This document shows positions 1 through 11,912 of a stretch of DNA of 64,000 nt, in pieces (positions within the stretch are counted from its first letter, which is position 1; the number at the start of each line of letters is the position of its first letter). The notes under the pieces were generated by a model. It ran no database searches. It was not told where the DNA came from and worked only from the letters and a program-made list of their open reading frames with translations. The DNA is taken from positions 982,001 through 1,046,000 of the forward strand of contig JAUIRK010000069.1 in NCBI GenBank assembly GCA_030549495.1, written 5' to 3'. A program made the position numbers and the translations under genes. This DNA is from Nectonema munidae. Lineage: Eukaryota; Nematomorpha; Nectonematoida; Nectonematidae.

Positions 1-221
1 AAATCGAGGATAGGCGATCGCTGCCTCTCTAAATCCGCCACTTCCATGATGTTTACTTCCATTTTCACTGCATAGATAATACATGGAAAAACTTTTACGA
101 ATTTCTGACCGGTTTAACATGATATTGTTGCGCTAATTTTTTTGCAACTTTGACATGCACATGCAACACAAGAGGTTGTGCGCTGCATAATTCCTTTAGA
201 GCCGCGCTTGAGAACCGCTGC
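1..221 (-). mobile_element. hAT-like element end, truncated by window edge
   Basis: Read on the minus strand, the piece starts at 221 with CAGCGGTTCTCAAGCGCGGC, which resembles the CAGxGGTTCTCAA termini of hAT transposons and their MITEs. The other end lies left of the window, so no target duplication can be checked and no coding remnant is visible. It sits in the UBE3C intron just upstream of the first visible exon. Confidence 0.4.
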
Positions 222-346
222 TATATAGTATTAAAAAGTTTCTTTTTAATACCACACTGATATATAATTTTCCCTTAATTAATGATCAGATATATTGGTT
301 TGAATGATTTTCGTGATTCACACGGTTTTTTTATTCCATTTCACAG

Positions 347-3300
347 AACCAAATTTGAAGCCAAAAATTAAAGTGACTTACCGAAATTTTAGTGGTCTTG
401 AAGAAGCTGGAGTGGATGGGGGAGGCTTGTTCCGTGAATTTTTGTCAGATGTCCTGAAAACAGGCTTCTCTCCTGACAGAGGCCTTTTTTCGTGCACCCA
501 CGATCATCTCCTCTATCCGAATCCTTCTGTCTCGGTTCTCGTGAATTCTTGGCAATCCCATTTCTTCTTTCTGGGTCGCCTTATTGGCAAAGTAAGCAGT
601 ATCTTTTCACTAACGCCAATTGTTCACTTATAATACACACGCACATACATATCCCCATATATGAAACGACTTTTTAAAATTGTATATTAAAAGATTTTCC
701 TGAATCTCTGTAAGTTTTTCTTGAAACCGTAGTATACCTAAAATATATTCACTGAAATTTACACTGAAAGCATTGCTACCACACATCTATGCTTTATATC
801 GATATTTTGTGTTAAATAACTCTTCATTTCTTCTTGAAGGTTATTTCAAGTGATCTTCGAAAATATTTTTGATGATAGCAAGGAATATTTCTCATAAGTC
901 TTTCAGAACAGCACCTATTTCTGGAAAAGCTGCAGTTTTTGTTTTGTCAAATTTTCTCTCCAGGGGAGCTGTCTGCCTGTAAGTGCAATCTCTTTTTCAT
1001 ACAGAACTATTTAATTTCAGTTTTTAGTTTAATAACTTGCAATAATCTTTTGTTGAGATAGACAATGGACATCAGAGTTGAGCAACAAGTCTTGGTGATA
1101 TGATCCCATCTCTTGACATATTTAATGGAAAATACATGCGTCTAAAGCCCTGTTCTTTGCATAATTCATAATTTGGATGTCTTTATTTAGAACTCCACCG
1201 AGGTCTGCTTGCAAGCGATGAGAAAAAAAGCTTTCTAGTTGTAAAACGGTGAATTAATATTAATCAATTAGGAGTTTCTGCTTTAATCCATGTAACAAAA
1301 TTAAGACGACTTTCCGTAATTGATGGACCTAATCAGTGCACACTACCAAATAATTCAAGCAGTCCTGATGTTGTTTCTTTAGAAATTGTTTATCATATTG
1401 AAGGCGTCTTATCGAGTTTTGATTGTTGCAAGTACACAAGAGAAATCCTTCTTGAATGTCATCTCCTCTATTTCTTACAAAAATGATCAGTTGACGTTCA
1501 CTTTCAATACACGCAGACTCATTTGCCTACTAAGAAAATTCTCCTGCTTTTCTCCAGGCCACAATCAACCAACATATCTTCTGAAATAAGATCAATTCTA
1601 TATTTAATGCTAATTTCCGAAAGTGGTACAGGTTCAACATTCGTGGCAATATCTCTTGCACTAACAGTCTCTATGGTCGCCACTGCTGCTGGCTTCACCA
1701 GCTCCTGCTCAATGTTATGAGGCTTTCTGAATCTTGTAGATATCCATATACCTCTCCAAGCGGTTTTCATAGTGACTCTCCACGTGATCGTAGCGCAGGT
1801 GCTTCAACCTCTGCACATGTATCCTTTCGCGTTTATGGTCTTACTCTCCTAGAGCATAGTTTATACTCCCATCATTGTATCGTCCTCTTTGGAAGAATTA
1901 CATATTATATTGTTATTGCTTTTGAAGCCTATAATATAGATATTATAACACGTTCATTATTTTTACAGCTACCTATAATTTTAAGTATGCAGACCCAACC
2001 TCCTCAACACATGACCATTCTCTCACTACTAATCACTCAAACTATGCATACATAATTATTTTAGGCACTTTTAGCTAATGTTCTAGTGGACATCAAGTTT
2101 GCCTTGTTCTTCCTCACTAAATTGCTGCATCCTGGAGGAATCAGTGTTGCTCATTTTGAATTTTCAGACTTGTACTGCTTGGATCCAGTGTTGCACAAGA
2201 ATCTAACTTCTCTCTTAGCGATGGATGACAAAAGTGTGCGTGATCTGGATTTAGACTTCACCATCGTCAGTAATCGCTTAGGCCAAGTTGAAAAAGTGGA
2301 CTTACTACCGCCAGGTGGCGCTAAAATTCGTGTAACTTCTAAGAATGCCCTCTACTACGTCTTTCTAATCTCCAACTTCAAGTTAAATGTGGAGGTGAGA
2401 ATGATTTTTACAATACTTATATGGACTTGACTGCATTTAAATTTAAAAGTTTTCATAATCATGTCTTATAGATATGTTTATAAATGTCGATATTGCCCAT
2501 TTTATTTGAATCAAAAGCGTTAACACGAATGGTCAACTTTTTTTAATGAAATTTTATGTATTTAAAGCAAAGGATTTTGTTTCTTACACCGTTGTCGCAC
2601 TGATCATAAATGGTTAACATGTTAAATATACTCAATAAGTCGTTATTTTAATTTAAATGATTTTTTTGGTTCCTCCAAAAATAAAGTTATAATCAGTGCT
2701 CGCTCATAGAATAGACGTATCCTAGGTCATCGCCAACCCCCTCCCTTTTTCCAAATGGATAAAATTAGTTTTGGATAACCAAAAAAAGCTTTATGAAGAA
2801 TAAATAAATCAGAATGTAGTAGAATTACTTTAACTAATTCCATATTCAATTTAAACTTAAAAAATTTATAAATTTTAATGCCTAACGGTTCCCTTTTTTG
2901 ATCCCACGGGCAATAAATACTGGTAAGATGTGTAGCAGTACTGTCTTAGGAATAGCAATATTTCACATTTTGCTGCATTAGTTGTTCACAGTTCACACAT
3001 ATGCGCTGGGTTGCAGTGTCGGAGAGAAAATATCTGACTCTGACTTCAAGTACTTACATATGCGCCTCAACTCCTACATTTGTATCAGATACCGACTCGA
3101 ACCAACTCCCGTCCCTTTAAAATTTCCTTTATTTTAAAGTCCAGAATAAGTGGACAGTTTTTTTTCATCCACAAATATTATTAAACGTAAAATTTGTTCA
3201 AGATTAAATACAACCCAAAACCGGTATAACATCATCGCGCAATATACCGCGAAAGTGGATATGCTGTCAGAAAACATTGAATCCGAAATGTTAAAAATAA

Positions 3301-6300
3301 AAAAAGCGCTTGAAGTCAAGAGTGGCACGACGTCATCAAACGGAGATTTCAATTCAATAAGTAGTCAGGTCTACGTCATTTGATTGCGTTTAACCATGAC
3401 TGAGCTGGATGTAAAACTTAATTGTGCTTTCGTTTTCCTTTTTTGTATAAATAAATTTTTACATTCGAAACGTGACAGTTTTAAAGCATGCATAGATGCG
3501 TTAATTGTACCCCCGTATCTATCAGTGACTTTTTGTGTGAATATCATTGCAATAGTTGATTGATGATGTGTCTCAATCTCGAAATTAACATATGAAGAAA
3601 AAGTTTGAAATCATCCCTCGTCCTGTGTATGAGAGAGCGCTCAATACTCTTTTGTTTTGTACGAGTCTTGATTCGTTATTTTCAAAACCAGACCTATTTT
3701 TTTCAACGATAATTTTATTCGTTCCTTTCCTCTTGTAGTAAGCACGCCTTGTCGATATGTTCGTTACATCTTTGTAAAAAAGACTGAACCATATTGATTT
3801 CGAAGCATAACAAGAAATATCTTGCCATTTTTGAACAAGTAGCTATAACCTTTATTATCCCTAACTTCTGACTAATCTGTCGCGGCAAAATTGCTTCTTA
3901 CGAACATAGCTGTACACATGATGGAGCTCATTTGACGTTATATCAAGAGAGCACTGTAACACTCAATTCTTAGACGAACAAAAATCTGTCCCCTGATTTT
4001 ATGTATACCATTTTTTGTTCTTTAACAATTCTATTTTGTCCATTTACAATTCTCCCCCCCCCCCCCTCCTTTGTAAATTTATGCGCTATCTCTTCATATC
4101 CATCACGTAAATGCCCACTTCATAATATTGTGATGCGATAAGCTCACACTCCCTAAGTTCATATGTAAATTTGATATCATATTGCATTTATTCCTTTTAG
4201 ATTGATGAATCGTCAAAAGTCTTCAAAGCTGGCTTATTCGATGTCATTGATCCGAGTTGGCTGCGAATTTTCGAACCTACAGAACTTCAGATTTTGATCT
4301 CAGGAAGTCCAAAATGCATCGATATTCAGAATCTTAAAGAAAACACTGAATATGGATGTAACATTTTTCTACTCATTTCTCTTCAACAAAATCAGCAATC
4401 ACTAATCTTTTCTTCAATCCTATGAGGACCAGCATATTTAAGAACTTATCCTCTGCTTTCCTTCTCAATCGAATTTTATATATTTAAAGCAAACGGTTTC
4501 ATCCCAGAAAAAGCGAAACAGATTAAGTAATTTGACATAAAAGTGCCATAAGATCGAGAAATCATCTGCGTCAGTCAAAACTGACCATGGGATGAAGTGG
4601 TTTATTAGAGTAAAAATATAATCAGTGATCTGGAAAGAGCACGGGAGACAATAAAAATAGTATGATGCATATGCTAAATAAAAAGTATACGTGCTTTTAC
4701 CAGTCTATCTACTATAATAAATGTTTATGATTAAATTTTTAAGTAACATTTTAGTAATTATATATCATACTACTCTAACCCATCTACTTGTACACACCTA
4801 AAGCTTACTTTGCTGACCAATGTGATCATATCCTTCCTATTTTCCTTTCTTATTATAAAACAGATATGGTTTAAATGCACTTCAAGACTGACTCCATCAT
4901 TCAAGGCTATTTTTCTAGTGGTAATAGCTCTTATTTTTTCATAGAAATGAATACTCAAAGTTGTATTACGATCAAAATTTCCAACAGCATTTTGGCTGGC
5001 ATACTTTAACATAAAATGTCCAACAGGGTCATTTTAACTAACCTTTTATTGTATCCTCTTCCTTATTATACTTTGATAAGTAGGCACAGATGTTCAGCAT
5101 TCTATGACTTTCTTTCAAATAAAGGGAGAGACCTATATATAATAAAATAGGAAAACTTGTTAAAGTATTACTAAAACGCCCATCATGGTCATTTCAACTT
5201 TCGATGAAAAAGCCTTCTTTTCAACGTGAATAGAACAATACCAAAAACTTATAAATAAAATTTAGTGAACACGTAACATATATCTTTTCAATTGATAGCT
5301 TATCGACAGATGAGCTCTTCGTTTACTCCACCATTCAGGTAATTCACCCTTTTGTTTTCGACAAATTTGCCTTCGTTCCTCTAACTTTTTCAATGTCTTA
5401 GTTTTTTTATTTTTTTTTTTTTTTTTTAAAAAATTTCTTTTTTTTTTTTTAAGGGGGTGGTAACCTCCAACTATTTATAAATTATTAAAACCCAAAAAAA
5501 AAGGGAAAAAAAAAAAAAAAAACTTTTATATGGGAGAGGAAAAACAACTTCATGTGGCCTATTGATTTGGTCTAAAAACATCGGGCTTATTTTTGCAAAA
5601 AGAACAATGAACCAAATTAATTCAAAGATTTATATGCTTTGATATAAAAAGAAAGCGATCCCTTTATCTGAAGACTTTTGCAGCTTTTTCTGAAATTTGG
5701 AAGCGATTTATTCCTAACTGTCAATCAAATTCTCTTTTCATTTAAAAGAAGTTTCAGATTAACGAAATTTAAACCTAATTAGATGTGGCTTCTTATTGAT
5801 GTTAGCACTAAATATTCTGCTATGCACCATTATCACACTATCTCGTAATGAAATTGATGACTTCGTATTTAAACAGTGATAGAAATGTAACATATGACAA
5901 TTTTTACTTCTATATAGTTTGCAAAAGAAAATAATTATAACTGAAAATAAAAATAGTTTGGTAAAACCAAAATTAATTTAAAATACAAATAAAAAACGTT
6001 GAGAAAAAAATTAACATTTTGAAATATTTTTTTATCAGCAATTTTTTTTTCTTTATAAAAAATTTTCTCCTCCCAATTTGGAAATGACTGACATGAGGTG
6101 TTTAAATCATTTAATTTTCTTGTTCTATTCTATGATGTTTAATTTAAGTTTTCTTTAAGGTGGATACAGTGAAGGACATCCTGTTATAACATTGTTCTGG
6201 CAAGTACTGCATGAGTTTAAAGAATCTGAAAAAAAAAGTTTTTTGAAATTCGTCACGGGAACTTCACACTCTCCACTTCTTGGATTTCAGGTTTGAAAGT

Positions 6301-9129
6301 TTGTTTTAATTTCTTCTTCAATATAAGCAAAAGTTGAAAAAAACATTATTCAAGAAATATTCATCTAATTGATTCTATGCAGTACTTTTTGAAAAGTCAA
6401 CTAAATCGATTTAATTTGAAAAATGAATTCCAATTGATAAAACCACTCTTTTCAAAAAATACTTGTCATTTTGAAAGCACTATGAGTAAAACTTGGCTGC
6501 CCTTTTTGCCTTGCAAACGACGAAATAAAATAAATATGGATGATGCAAAAAATGTTACATTTTTGACATACTCCATATCACATAATTAGCATGCTTAAGC
6601 CGTTATCGACCAGAATAATAATCAGACGGTATCTAGTGTAAAGCAGAAGATTTGTATTAAAAAGCATTAATAAACGCAGACGATTCACGTTTTTGTAAAA
6701 TCGACATATGTTGACTGTGCTCGATAACCGGTTAAAAGACGCTTTATATTTTTTATTAACCATTTGAAGACTATTCGTCGACTTTAATGGAATTTGACAA
6801 ATTCCAATCAGACCATTTTCATTTCTTGAGTGGGTTAAAACAAAGGCTTTATATTTTGGCATATAAAAGGATCTTTGAACGTTTGTTGTCTTTTGCTTTC
6901 ATTGTGTCATCCCTGAATGAACTTTTCTTAACAGGGTAAGGCTGGGGGAAAATATCTGTCTGTGATTTCTATTCTTATTTACTACTTATAAAAATCGGTC
7001 TCTGACTCCGATCCCAAACACTTAACAACTTAATAAATTTAACGCCAACTCTTCACTTCCGACTTTGACTTAAGAAGTGTCACTCCGTATGCCTACAAAA
7101 AGTAAAATATTTTTTTCTTTAAGAGTTATTATTTTTTACTACTTGAAAAAACGCGACTCGGATCCGGACTCCTAAATTTTATAAGGAACCGACCGACTCC
7201 AACCCTGCTTCGTAAGGATGTTTTTGATTATGATTCATTTTGACATTGAAGTTGAACGAGCTTCAAAAACGTAATCTTCCTTATCAGCATTTAGCTCCTT
7301 TTCTCTAAAAAACGCAGACGATTTATATTCAAAGTCATTGAAAAAAGCAAACGAAGATGAAATTACTTATGTTCCCAAATGGGAGCATTGGGACTTAGTG
7401 GGTTAACCCATTTACCAACAAATTTCCTTTTTTGGAAAAAAAAAAATTTCTTCTTCTTCTCCTTTTTTAATAAATATAAAAAAAAAACTTTTTTTTTTTT
7501 TTTTAATTTTTCTTTTTCTTTGTTTTTTATGGGTTAAATTAACCGGTTATTGACCACAGTCGACTTTACATAAATAAAATCGTCTGCTTTTATTAATGTT
7601 TTTTAATACAAATCTTCTGCTTTACATTAGATATCGTCTGATTATTCTGGTCGTTAATGGGTTAAATACATTTGTTTGAAACTTTACTCTTTTTATTTCA
7701 CATAGATGAGCCTTCAGCACTTTACTTATATACTATTTATTATATTATATAAAAATATAAATAGTTTATGAGGATACGAGAAATAATTTTTTATTTTTGC
7801 AAAAAGTTTTTTAAGAGCCCCGAGGCTTCTTAGTATTAATTAACCCTGGGAATTTTAATCTTTTAAGACTCAGGTTCTGAAAGCTATTTGCCTGCTATCT
7901 TTATAAAAAAAAATTTATATACAATTTCAAATAGAATATTTCATTTTATGAGACATTGGTGCCTCATTGAGACTGAAAGTGTTAAAAGAAATATCAAAAA
8001 TAAAACAAAAAGCTATATAAATAATCTAGCTATGATGAAGGAATTACAAAAATATTGTTTAAATTTTTTTTGACCCAATTTAGAAATTACTTTATTGACC
8101 TATAAAATAATTAAAGTAAAAAAAATTTAAACTCTGCAGCCAATCCCAAAATGAAATTCCAAGTAATGACTTTAACTGCCCTAATCACAACGCGATAGAG
8201 TTCTCTCTTTTTCTTGAAGAGGCAGTCATTTATGCCTCTTAACTGTTTCTGCTGTGATAATGTCATCATTGGCTTTAATAAATCTTGATTTTGTACGTTG
8301 AGTCAAACAAATTTTAACCCATTGTCAAAATTGAGATTATATATGAAATACGTTCTTTTATAATACCTCTATTTATTCAAAGAAAAAATGTGAAATATTC
8401 AACAAAAAAAAAGTAAACATTTGAAATCTTTGATATTCTTGTAGGAGTTTACATTTTTGGTAGGGAATTTTTGTTCGTAATAATTTAGATAACGCAAAAT
8501 GGCGGATATAACGCCTTTTTTGTGCAGTTTATTGTAACTAAATTTTTCACATTTATTTTTTATCCAAATAAATTTTAAGTGTAAAAGTCATTGATGAATT
8601 TCTTTTTTAAAAACTACTCAATTATTTCTTGCTATCTTTGATACCGAGAAGAAAACCTAAGGCCAAACTGGTAAAAATCCAGTTTTACGCAAAATTTAAA
8701 GATTCAGAATTCTTCTTAAAATTAACTATGAAATTTTAAGATTTGAAATTGAACAAAAAAGTATAATAATTTATAGGCGAATCATCATCAGAAAACGCTG
8801 CGCGTACCCCATGAAAGTTTGACGAGTCTTGACCTAGCTAGAAAACAATTTTAAAAAGCTCCACACTTTACTGCGTTTATAATACCTCAATATAATTTGA
8901 TTGTGTACTGTGTTCTTATGAGAATACTTATATTCCCTATTTTTGCCTCTTTAAACAGGAACTGAATCCAAAGTTTTGCATCAACTCTTCTGGAAAAGAT
9001 GTTGCTCGTTTGCCGACCGCAAGTACCTGCTTGCATTTGTTAAAGTTGCCAGAGATTCCAAACAAAGAACTGATGAAAGAAAAGTTACTGTACTCGATAG
9101 AATCACAATCTGGATTTGAACTGAGCTAG
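347..9129 (+). CDS. UBE3C: UBE3C-type HECT E3 ubiquitin ligase, C-terminal part (5 exons)
   Basis: C-terminal part of a HECT-domain E3 ubiquitin-protein ligase, which accepts ubiquitin from an E2 as a thioester and passes it to substrates; UBE3C works with the proteasome. Exons: 347-591, 2065-2394, 4201-4357, 6160-6290, 8959-9129, all with GT/AG borders and consistent phases (the 6291 donor gtttga is weak). The N-lobe shows GLEEAGVDGGGLFREFL and NSWQSHFFFLGRLIGK. The C-lobe shows GYSEGHPVITLFW, then LPTASTCLHLLKLP with the catalytic Cys at 9028-9030, and the family end SGFELS. The joins after GRLIGK and KLNVE match the continuous human protein, so no exon seems missing. UBE3B was considered, but the GYSxxHPVI and TASTC regions fit UBE3C better. 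Upstream exons lie left of the window. Confidence 0.91.
592..2064. other. UBE3C intron, no recognised feature
   Basis: The intron between the first two visible HECT exons. It is AT-rich and holds a short open stretch on the minus strand (1519-1770) that I could not assign. No repeat was recognised with confidence. Confidence 0.5.
3005..3117. repeat. fragment of the GAGTCGG-type MITE family
   Basis: Contains CTGACTCTGACTTCAAG and CGACTCGAACCAACTCC, words shared with the better-preserved copy at 6932-7207. It lies in the UBE3C intron 2395-4200. The rest of that intron holds only AT-rich sequence and the short coding-like stretch at 3150-3383. Confidence 0.45.
3150..3383 (+). other. coding-like stretch of unknown origin in UBE3C intron
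   Basis: A 77-codon open frame whose predicted protein is hydrophilic and likely helical (for example YTAKVDMLSENIESEMLKIK), followed by a Ser/Thr-rich tail. Its codons include GCG, ACG and CGG, unlike the surrounding AT-rich intron. An AATAAA follows about 65 bp after the stop. It is sense to UBE3C but is not part of the HECT domain. It could be a chance frame, a retrocopy end or an exon of a nested gene; I recognise no family. Confidence 0.25.
4045..4070. repeat. poly-C tract
   Basis: A run of 13 or so C flanked by CT. Similar C or G runs occur near 29195, 33435, 33492 and 41005. The length is likely unreliable in any assembly. Confidence 0.8.
4358..6159. other. UBE3C intron with low-complexity T/A tracts
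   Basis: The intron between the third and fourth visible exons. Positions 5398-5521 are nearly pure T runs followed by A runs, interrupted by a short G-rich patch. A comparable block lies at 7425-7515. Nothing else was recognised. Confidence 0.6.
6595..6735 (-). repeat. TTAA-flanked MITE, copy A
   Basis: Starts TTAAGCCGTTATCGACCAGA and ends CTCGATAACCGGTTAA, so the two ends are near-perfect inverted repeats with TTAA at each border. Copy B (7539-7665) and copy C (21584-21711) are the same sequence in the opposite orientation. TTAA borders point to piggyBac-type mobilisation. About 140 bp, no coding capacity. Confidence 0.75.
6932..7207 (-). repeat. hAT-like MITE rich in GAGTCGG-type words
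   Basis: Ends CAGGGTAAGGCTGGGGG and, on the other strand, CAGGGTTGGAGTCGG form short inverted termini. Flanks TTTCTTAA and CTTCGTAA agree at 6 of 8 positions, fitting an old 8-bp target duplication. Internal sequence recurs at 3005-3117, 46338-46580 and 52935-53215, with looser kin at 49030-49260. Confidence 0.6.
7250..7406. repeat. piggyBac-type terminal fragment
   Basis: Reads toward the right into an imperfect palindrome ATGTTCCCAAATGGGAGCAT (7370-7389) and ends GTGGGTTAA at a TTAA border (7403-7406). The same palindrome lies beside the piggyBac remnant near 59 kb, suggesting a common family. The left limit is uncertain. Confidence 0.45.
7539..7665 (+). repeat. TTAA-flanked MITE, copy B
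   Basis: Starts TTAACCGGTTATTGACCACA and ends CTGGTCGTTAATGGGTTAA. It is the reverse complement of copy A over most of its length, and together they frame about 1.07 kb holding other repeats. 127 bp. Confidence 0.75.
7885..8115 (+). repeat. dispersed repeat, copy 1
   Basis: Shares an ordered series of words with 42400-42620: GCCTGCTATCTTT, then AATAAAACAAAAAG, ATATAAATAAT and TTGACCCAATT. The copies are diverged and in the same orientation. No termini or coding content were recognised. The remainder of this UBE3C intron to 8958 is AT-rich with nothing recognised. Confidence 0.5.
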
Positions 9130-9191
9130 TACGACGTGCACCCCTTCTTTTTCTCACAACTTCAGATTTCTATTATTTAATTGTAAAAATC

Positions 9192-9197
9192 AATAAA
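9192..9197 (+). terminator. UBE3C poly(A) signal
   Basis: AATAAA 63 bp after the UBE3C stop codon. Position and strand fit the 3' end of that gene. Confidence 0.7.
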
Positions 9198-9748
9198 ATT
9201 TGATTTTCTGCCTCTAAAATTTTATTTCTTTTTCAGCTCTGTACAAAATTAAATTTTAGTTTTCCGAATTATTAGGAAACAATTCCAAAAAACAGAATTG
9301 ATATTTCTTTACTTCCTTATAAATTACGCAATCCAATCATAATAAATTTATTCAAAAAATTTGTACTTGATTGTTTTTTTTCAAATAATATTAGCTAATG
9401 ACTATCTTAATTAGTTCTCAAAAGCTTTTTAAAACATTTTGAGATTTTAATTACCCTTTAAGCCCCAGGTGGACTTCTTAGTATTTACATGAGTAGTTTC
9501 TGCACCAAACTTTCTTCGGTATCAGCAGGCTTGGTTACCAATAACAATATTCCACAAGATCAAAAGGTTCGCTTTTTGTTACTGTTATAAGTCTGTCTAC
9601 CTTTGAGCTTGAAAAAGACCCATAGAAGAAAACGGATGAGAATCACTGGTCTAGAGCAAGGTGCATTAATCTTTTTGCCTTCAGGGAATCCGTGAAATAA
9701 ACTAAATTTGTAAAGAGCCCTGTGTAGAAAAGGATATCATTTTTCAAT
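9198..9748. other. spacer between UBE3C and piggyBac copy
   Basis: AT-rich, no gene recognised. A stretch near 9385-9435 (TAGCTAATGA, TAGTTCTCAAAAG) resembles 12900-12955 on the far side of the piggyBac copy. Confidence 0.5.
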
Positions 9749-9752
9749 TTAA

Positions 9753-11908
9753 ACTAGAATGGCGGATATTTTTTTACTATGGTTGGCCATAGTGTCGAAA
9801 TCGACACTATTCGTTTTTCCTACTCTAAATCATAAAATGTTTACAAAGGTATTTAAATTATTTTAAGTTTTATTTATTACACATCTTACAAAGAGCACAT
9901 ATAGCTCTGGAATTGCTTACTGAACAACTACCACAAACTGCTTGAAGACAATCTTTACAAATGGTAACGCTTGTTGTTGCATTCTTTATTTGAGCATTTT
10001 CTTCTTTTCCTCTTCTCAGAAACAGGCAAATTTGCATTAGAATTTTTTTTGCTGCATTTTCTCGAAGATTTTCGATCAATTGAATCAAAAATTACTTCCG
10101 AGTGACCTTGACACTACTTGCTTTTTTATATACAATCCATGCATTCAACAAAGCAATGTCAAGCATATTGTACCATGCTGATAATGGCCATCTTCTTGAT
10201 GCAGACAAAGTGGTGTATTTTCTTAACATCAAATCCACAAGATTACAGTTGGTTTTTTTTCTGATCACTTGAAACCGCTGGAGAGTGATGCATTGAAGAT
10301 AAAAGGCAGACAGATCTTTTTTCTTTGCATTGGTAATTCACAAACATGCATCCAACCTTATCGTTGTAATAAAACTTACTTTCAAATTTTTTACCTTTTT
10401 CATGACACAACATTTCTTTTGTTACACATTTACTGTTTGCTCTCAATGTTCCAACAAAGGAGATTTTATGGGTACTGAGTTTTTGAACTAACGCGATGCT
10501 TGAAAAAAAGTTATCTGCCGTTATGTTGTAACCTTTGTTTTTATTTTAGAAGTCAACCTCATAACAACATCTTCAGCAAGAGGCTTACCAAAACGAAAAG
10601 CTTTCTCCTGATAATTAATCGATTTTGTAAACATATTTACTTTCTACTTCCACGAGAAGCCAGAACTTGATGCCAAACTTATCGGGTTTATTAGGCAAAT
10701 AAACAATGAAGGGGCAACGATTTTTCAATGGAAGTAGTCGATTGTCCATCTGAAATTGGGAATAAAGGAATTCATACAATTTTGAACAAAAATATCGAAA
10801 ATTTCTTTAACATGCGTGAATTTATCTGTACTTACTCTCTCATTTCTTGAAGACTTATCGTCAAATCGGAGTGACTGACGAATAAATTTAAAATCATTTC
10901 TTGACATAGTTGATCTGAATAAATTAGGCCCATATTTTTCATTCCAAAGAAAGTCAAGACTATGACGATTGCCATAAAGACCTCGTGCATATTGTAAAGC
11001 AATAAATGCTTCAAGCTTTTCAAAGCTTAGTGACCAAATAGTATTGGTTTTTTGAGCATACAACTCTGTATTTCTTTTTATTATTCGAAGCATTGGTTCA
11101 CTTATAAAAAGCTTCCATGCCATGTAAGGTGATATCGAAGCTTGTTTTTTGACCAGAGAAGGTAAACCTGGTTTAGCAGAAAACACATTATGCTTTCTAA
11201 CACGTCCTCGCTGAGAAAAAAAACAACTCTCTCCAAACAGAGCCATCTTTTGTGACTACAGTGCAGCCTTGATCATCAAAATCTTCACTTTCAAGACTAG
11301 ATAATGATCCTTCTGATTTTACGCTGGTTGATGCATCTTGAAGAGCTATATTCTCAGACATTTTGTGTAATCAATGTAAAACAACGAAATAAAAACAAAG
11401 ATATGAAGCAAAAAATTATGAAGAAATGTGACGTATTGTTACTTCAACAGAAGATAAGCAAAATGTATGAAGCAAGAAGTATGCGTCTCTGTAAAAAATA
11501 TTAGATAATAATTCATCATGTGAAAGTGCATTGCAAGATTATACACGTGTTCATAGCAATAAAAAAACTTCCGCCATTCTATGTTCCTAGTCATTTGCTC
11601 CCTATTTTTAGCATATACATATATAATACATGGTAATGGGATAATACATGTTTATAAATAAAGATCTATTTATCTATAAATGATGTAAAAGTATTTGATT
11701 TAACTTAAAATGTCGAAAACGACACTTTGGCCAAGGGAGGTAAATTTGACGAAAAATTTTTGCCTTTCAAATTTTTTTTTAATTTTGTGATAATTACTTC
11801 TAAAAAACAAAGAAAAAAAATTCTAAAGCTCAAAGTTGAATCAGGATTGAGTTATTTAATTTTATTGTAAAGTGAAATGTCGAAATCGACACCATTGCCA
11901 TTCTAATG
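9753..11908 (-). mobile_element. piggyBac transposon, decayed copy
   Basis: TTAA lies at both borders (9749-9752 and 11909-11912), and the ends ACTAGAATGGC and, on the other strand, CATTAGAATGGC share a TAGAATGGC core. Subterminal GTGTCGAAATCGACAC occurs near 9793 and, slightly changed, near 11709 and 11878. A second match to the left end lies inward at about 11565-11582, so the right side may be rearranged. The transposase on the minus strand is split into several frames. With about 2.16 kb and all main protein parts represented, this looks like a nearly full-length but inactive copy. Confidence 0.8.
9867..11246 (-). pseudogene. piggyBac transposase (DDE_Tnp_1_7), broken
   Basis: The N-terminal two-thirds reads from 11246: FISEPMLRIIKRNTELYAQK, then LEAFIALQYARGLYGN and a WTID stretch leading into the first catalytic Asp region. 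The frame then shifts near 10735, after which DNRLLPLKNRCPF and DKFGIKFWLLVEVESK continue the family pattern. Further stops and frame changes follow between about 10700 and 10090. The C-terminus (10088-9870) keeps a Cys-rich domain (CKDCLQAVCGSC, then CALCKMC) as in piggyBac transposases, where it binds subterminal DNA. It cannot encode an active enzyme as it stands. Confidence 0.82.
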
Positions 11909-11912
11909 TTAA

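Noticed and set aside
1519-1770. Minus-strand open frame with RFRKPHN that recalls the tail of an LTR-element polyprotein
   Set aside because: Too short, with no catalytic motif and no nearby repeat ends; the resemblance is not enough to name an element.
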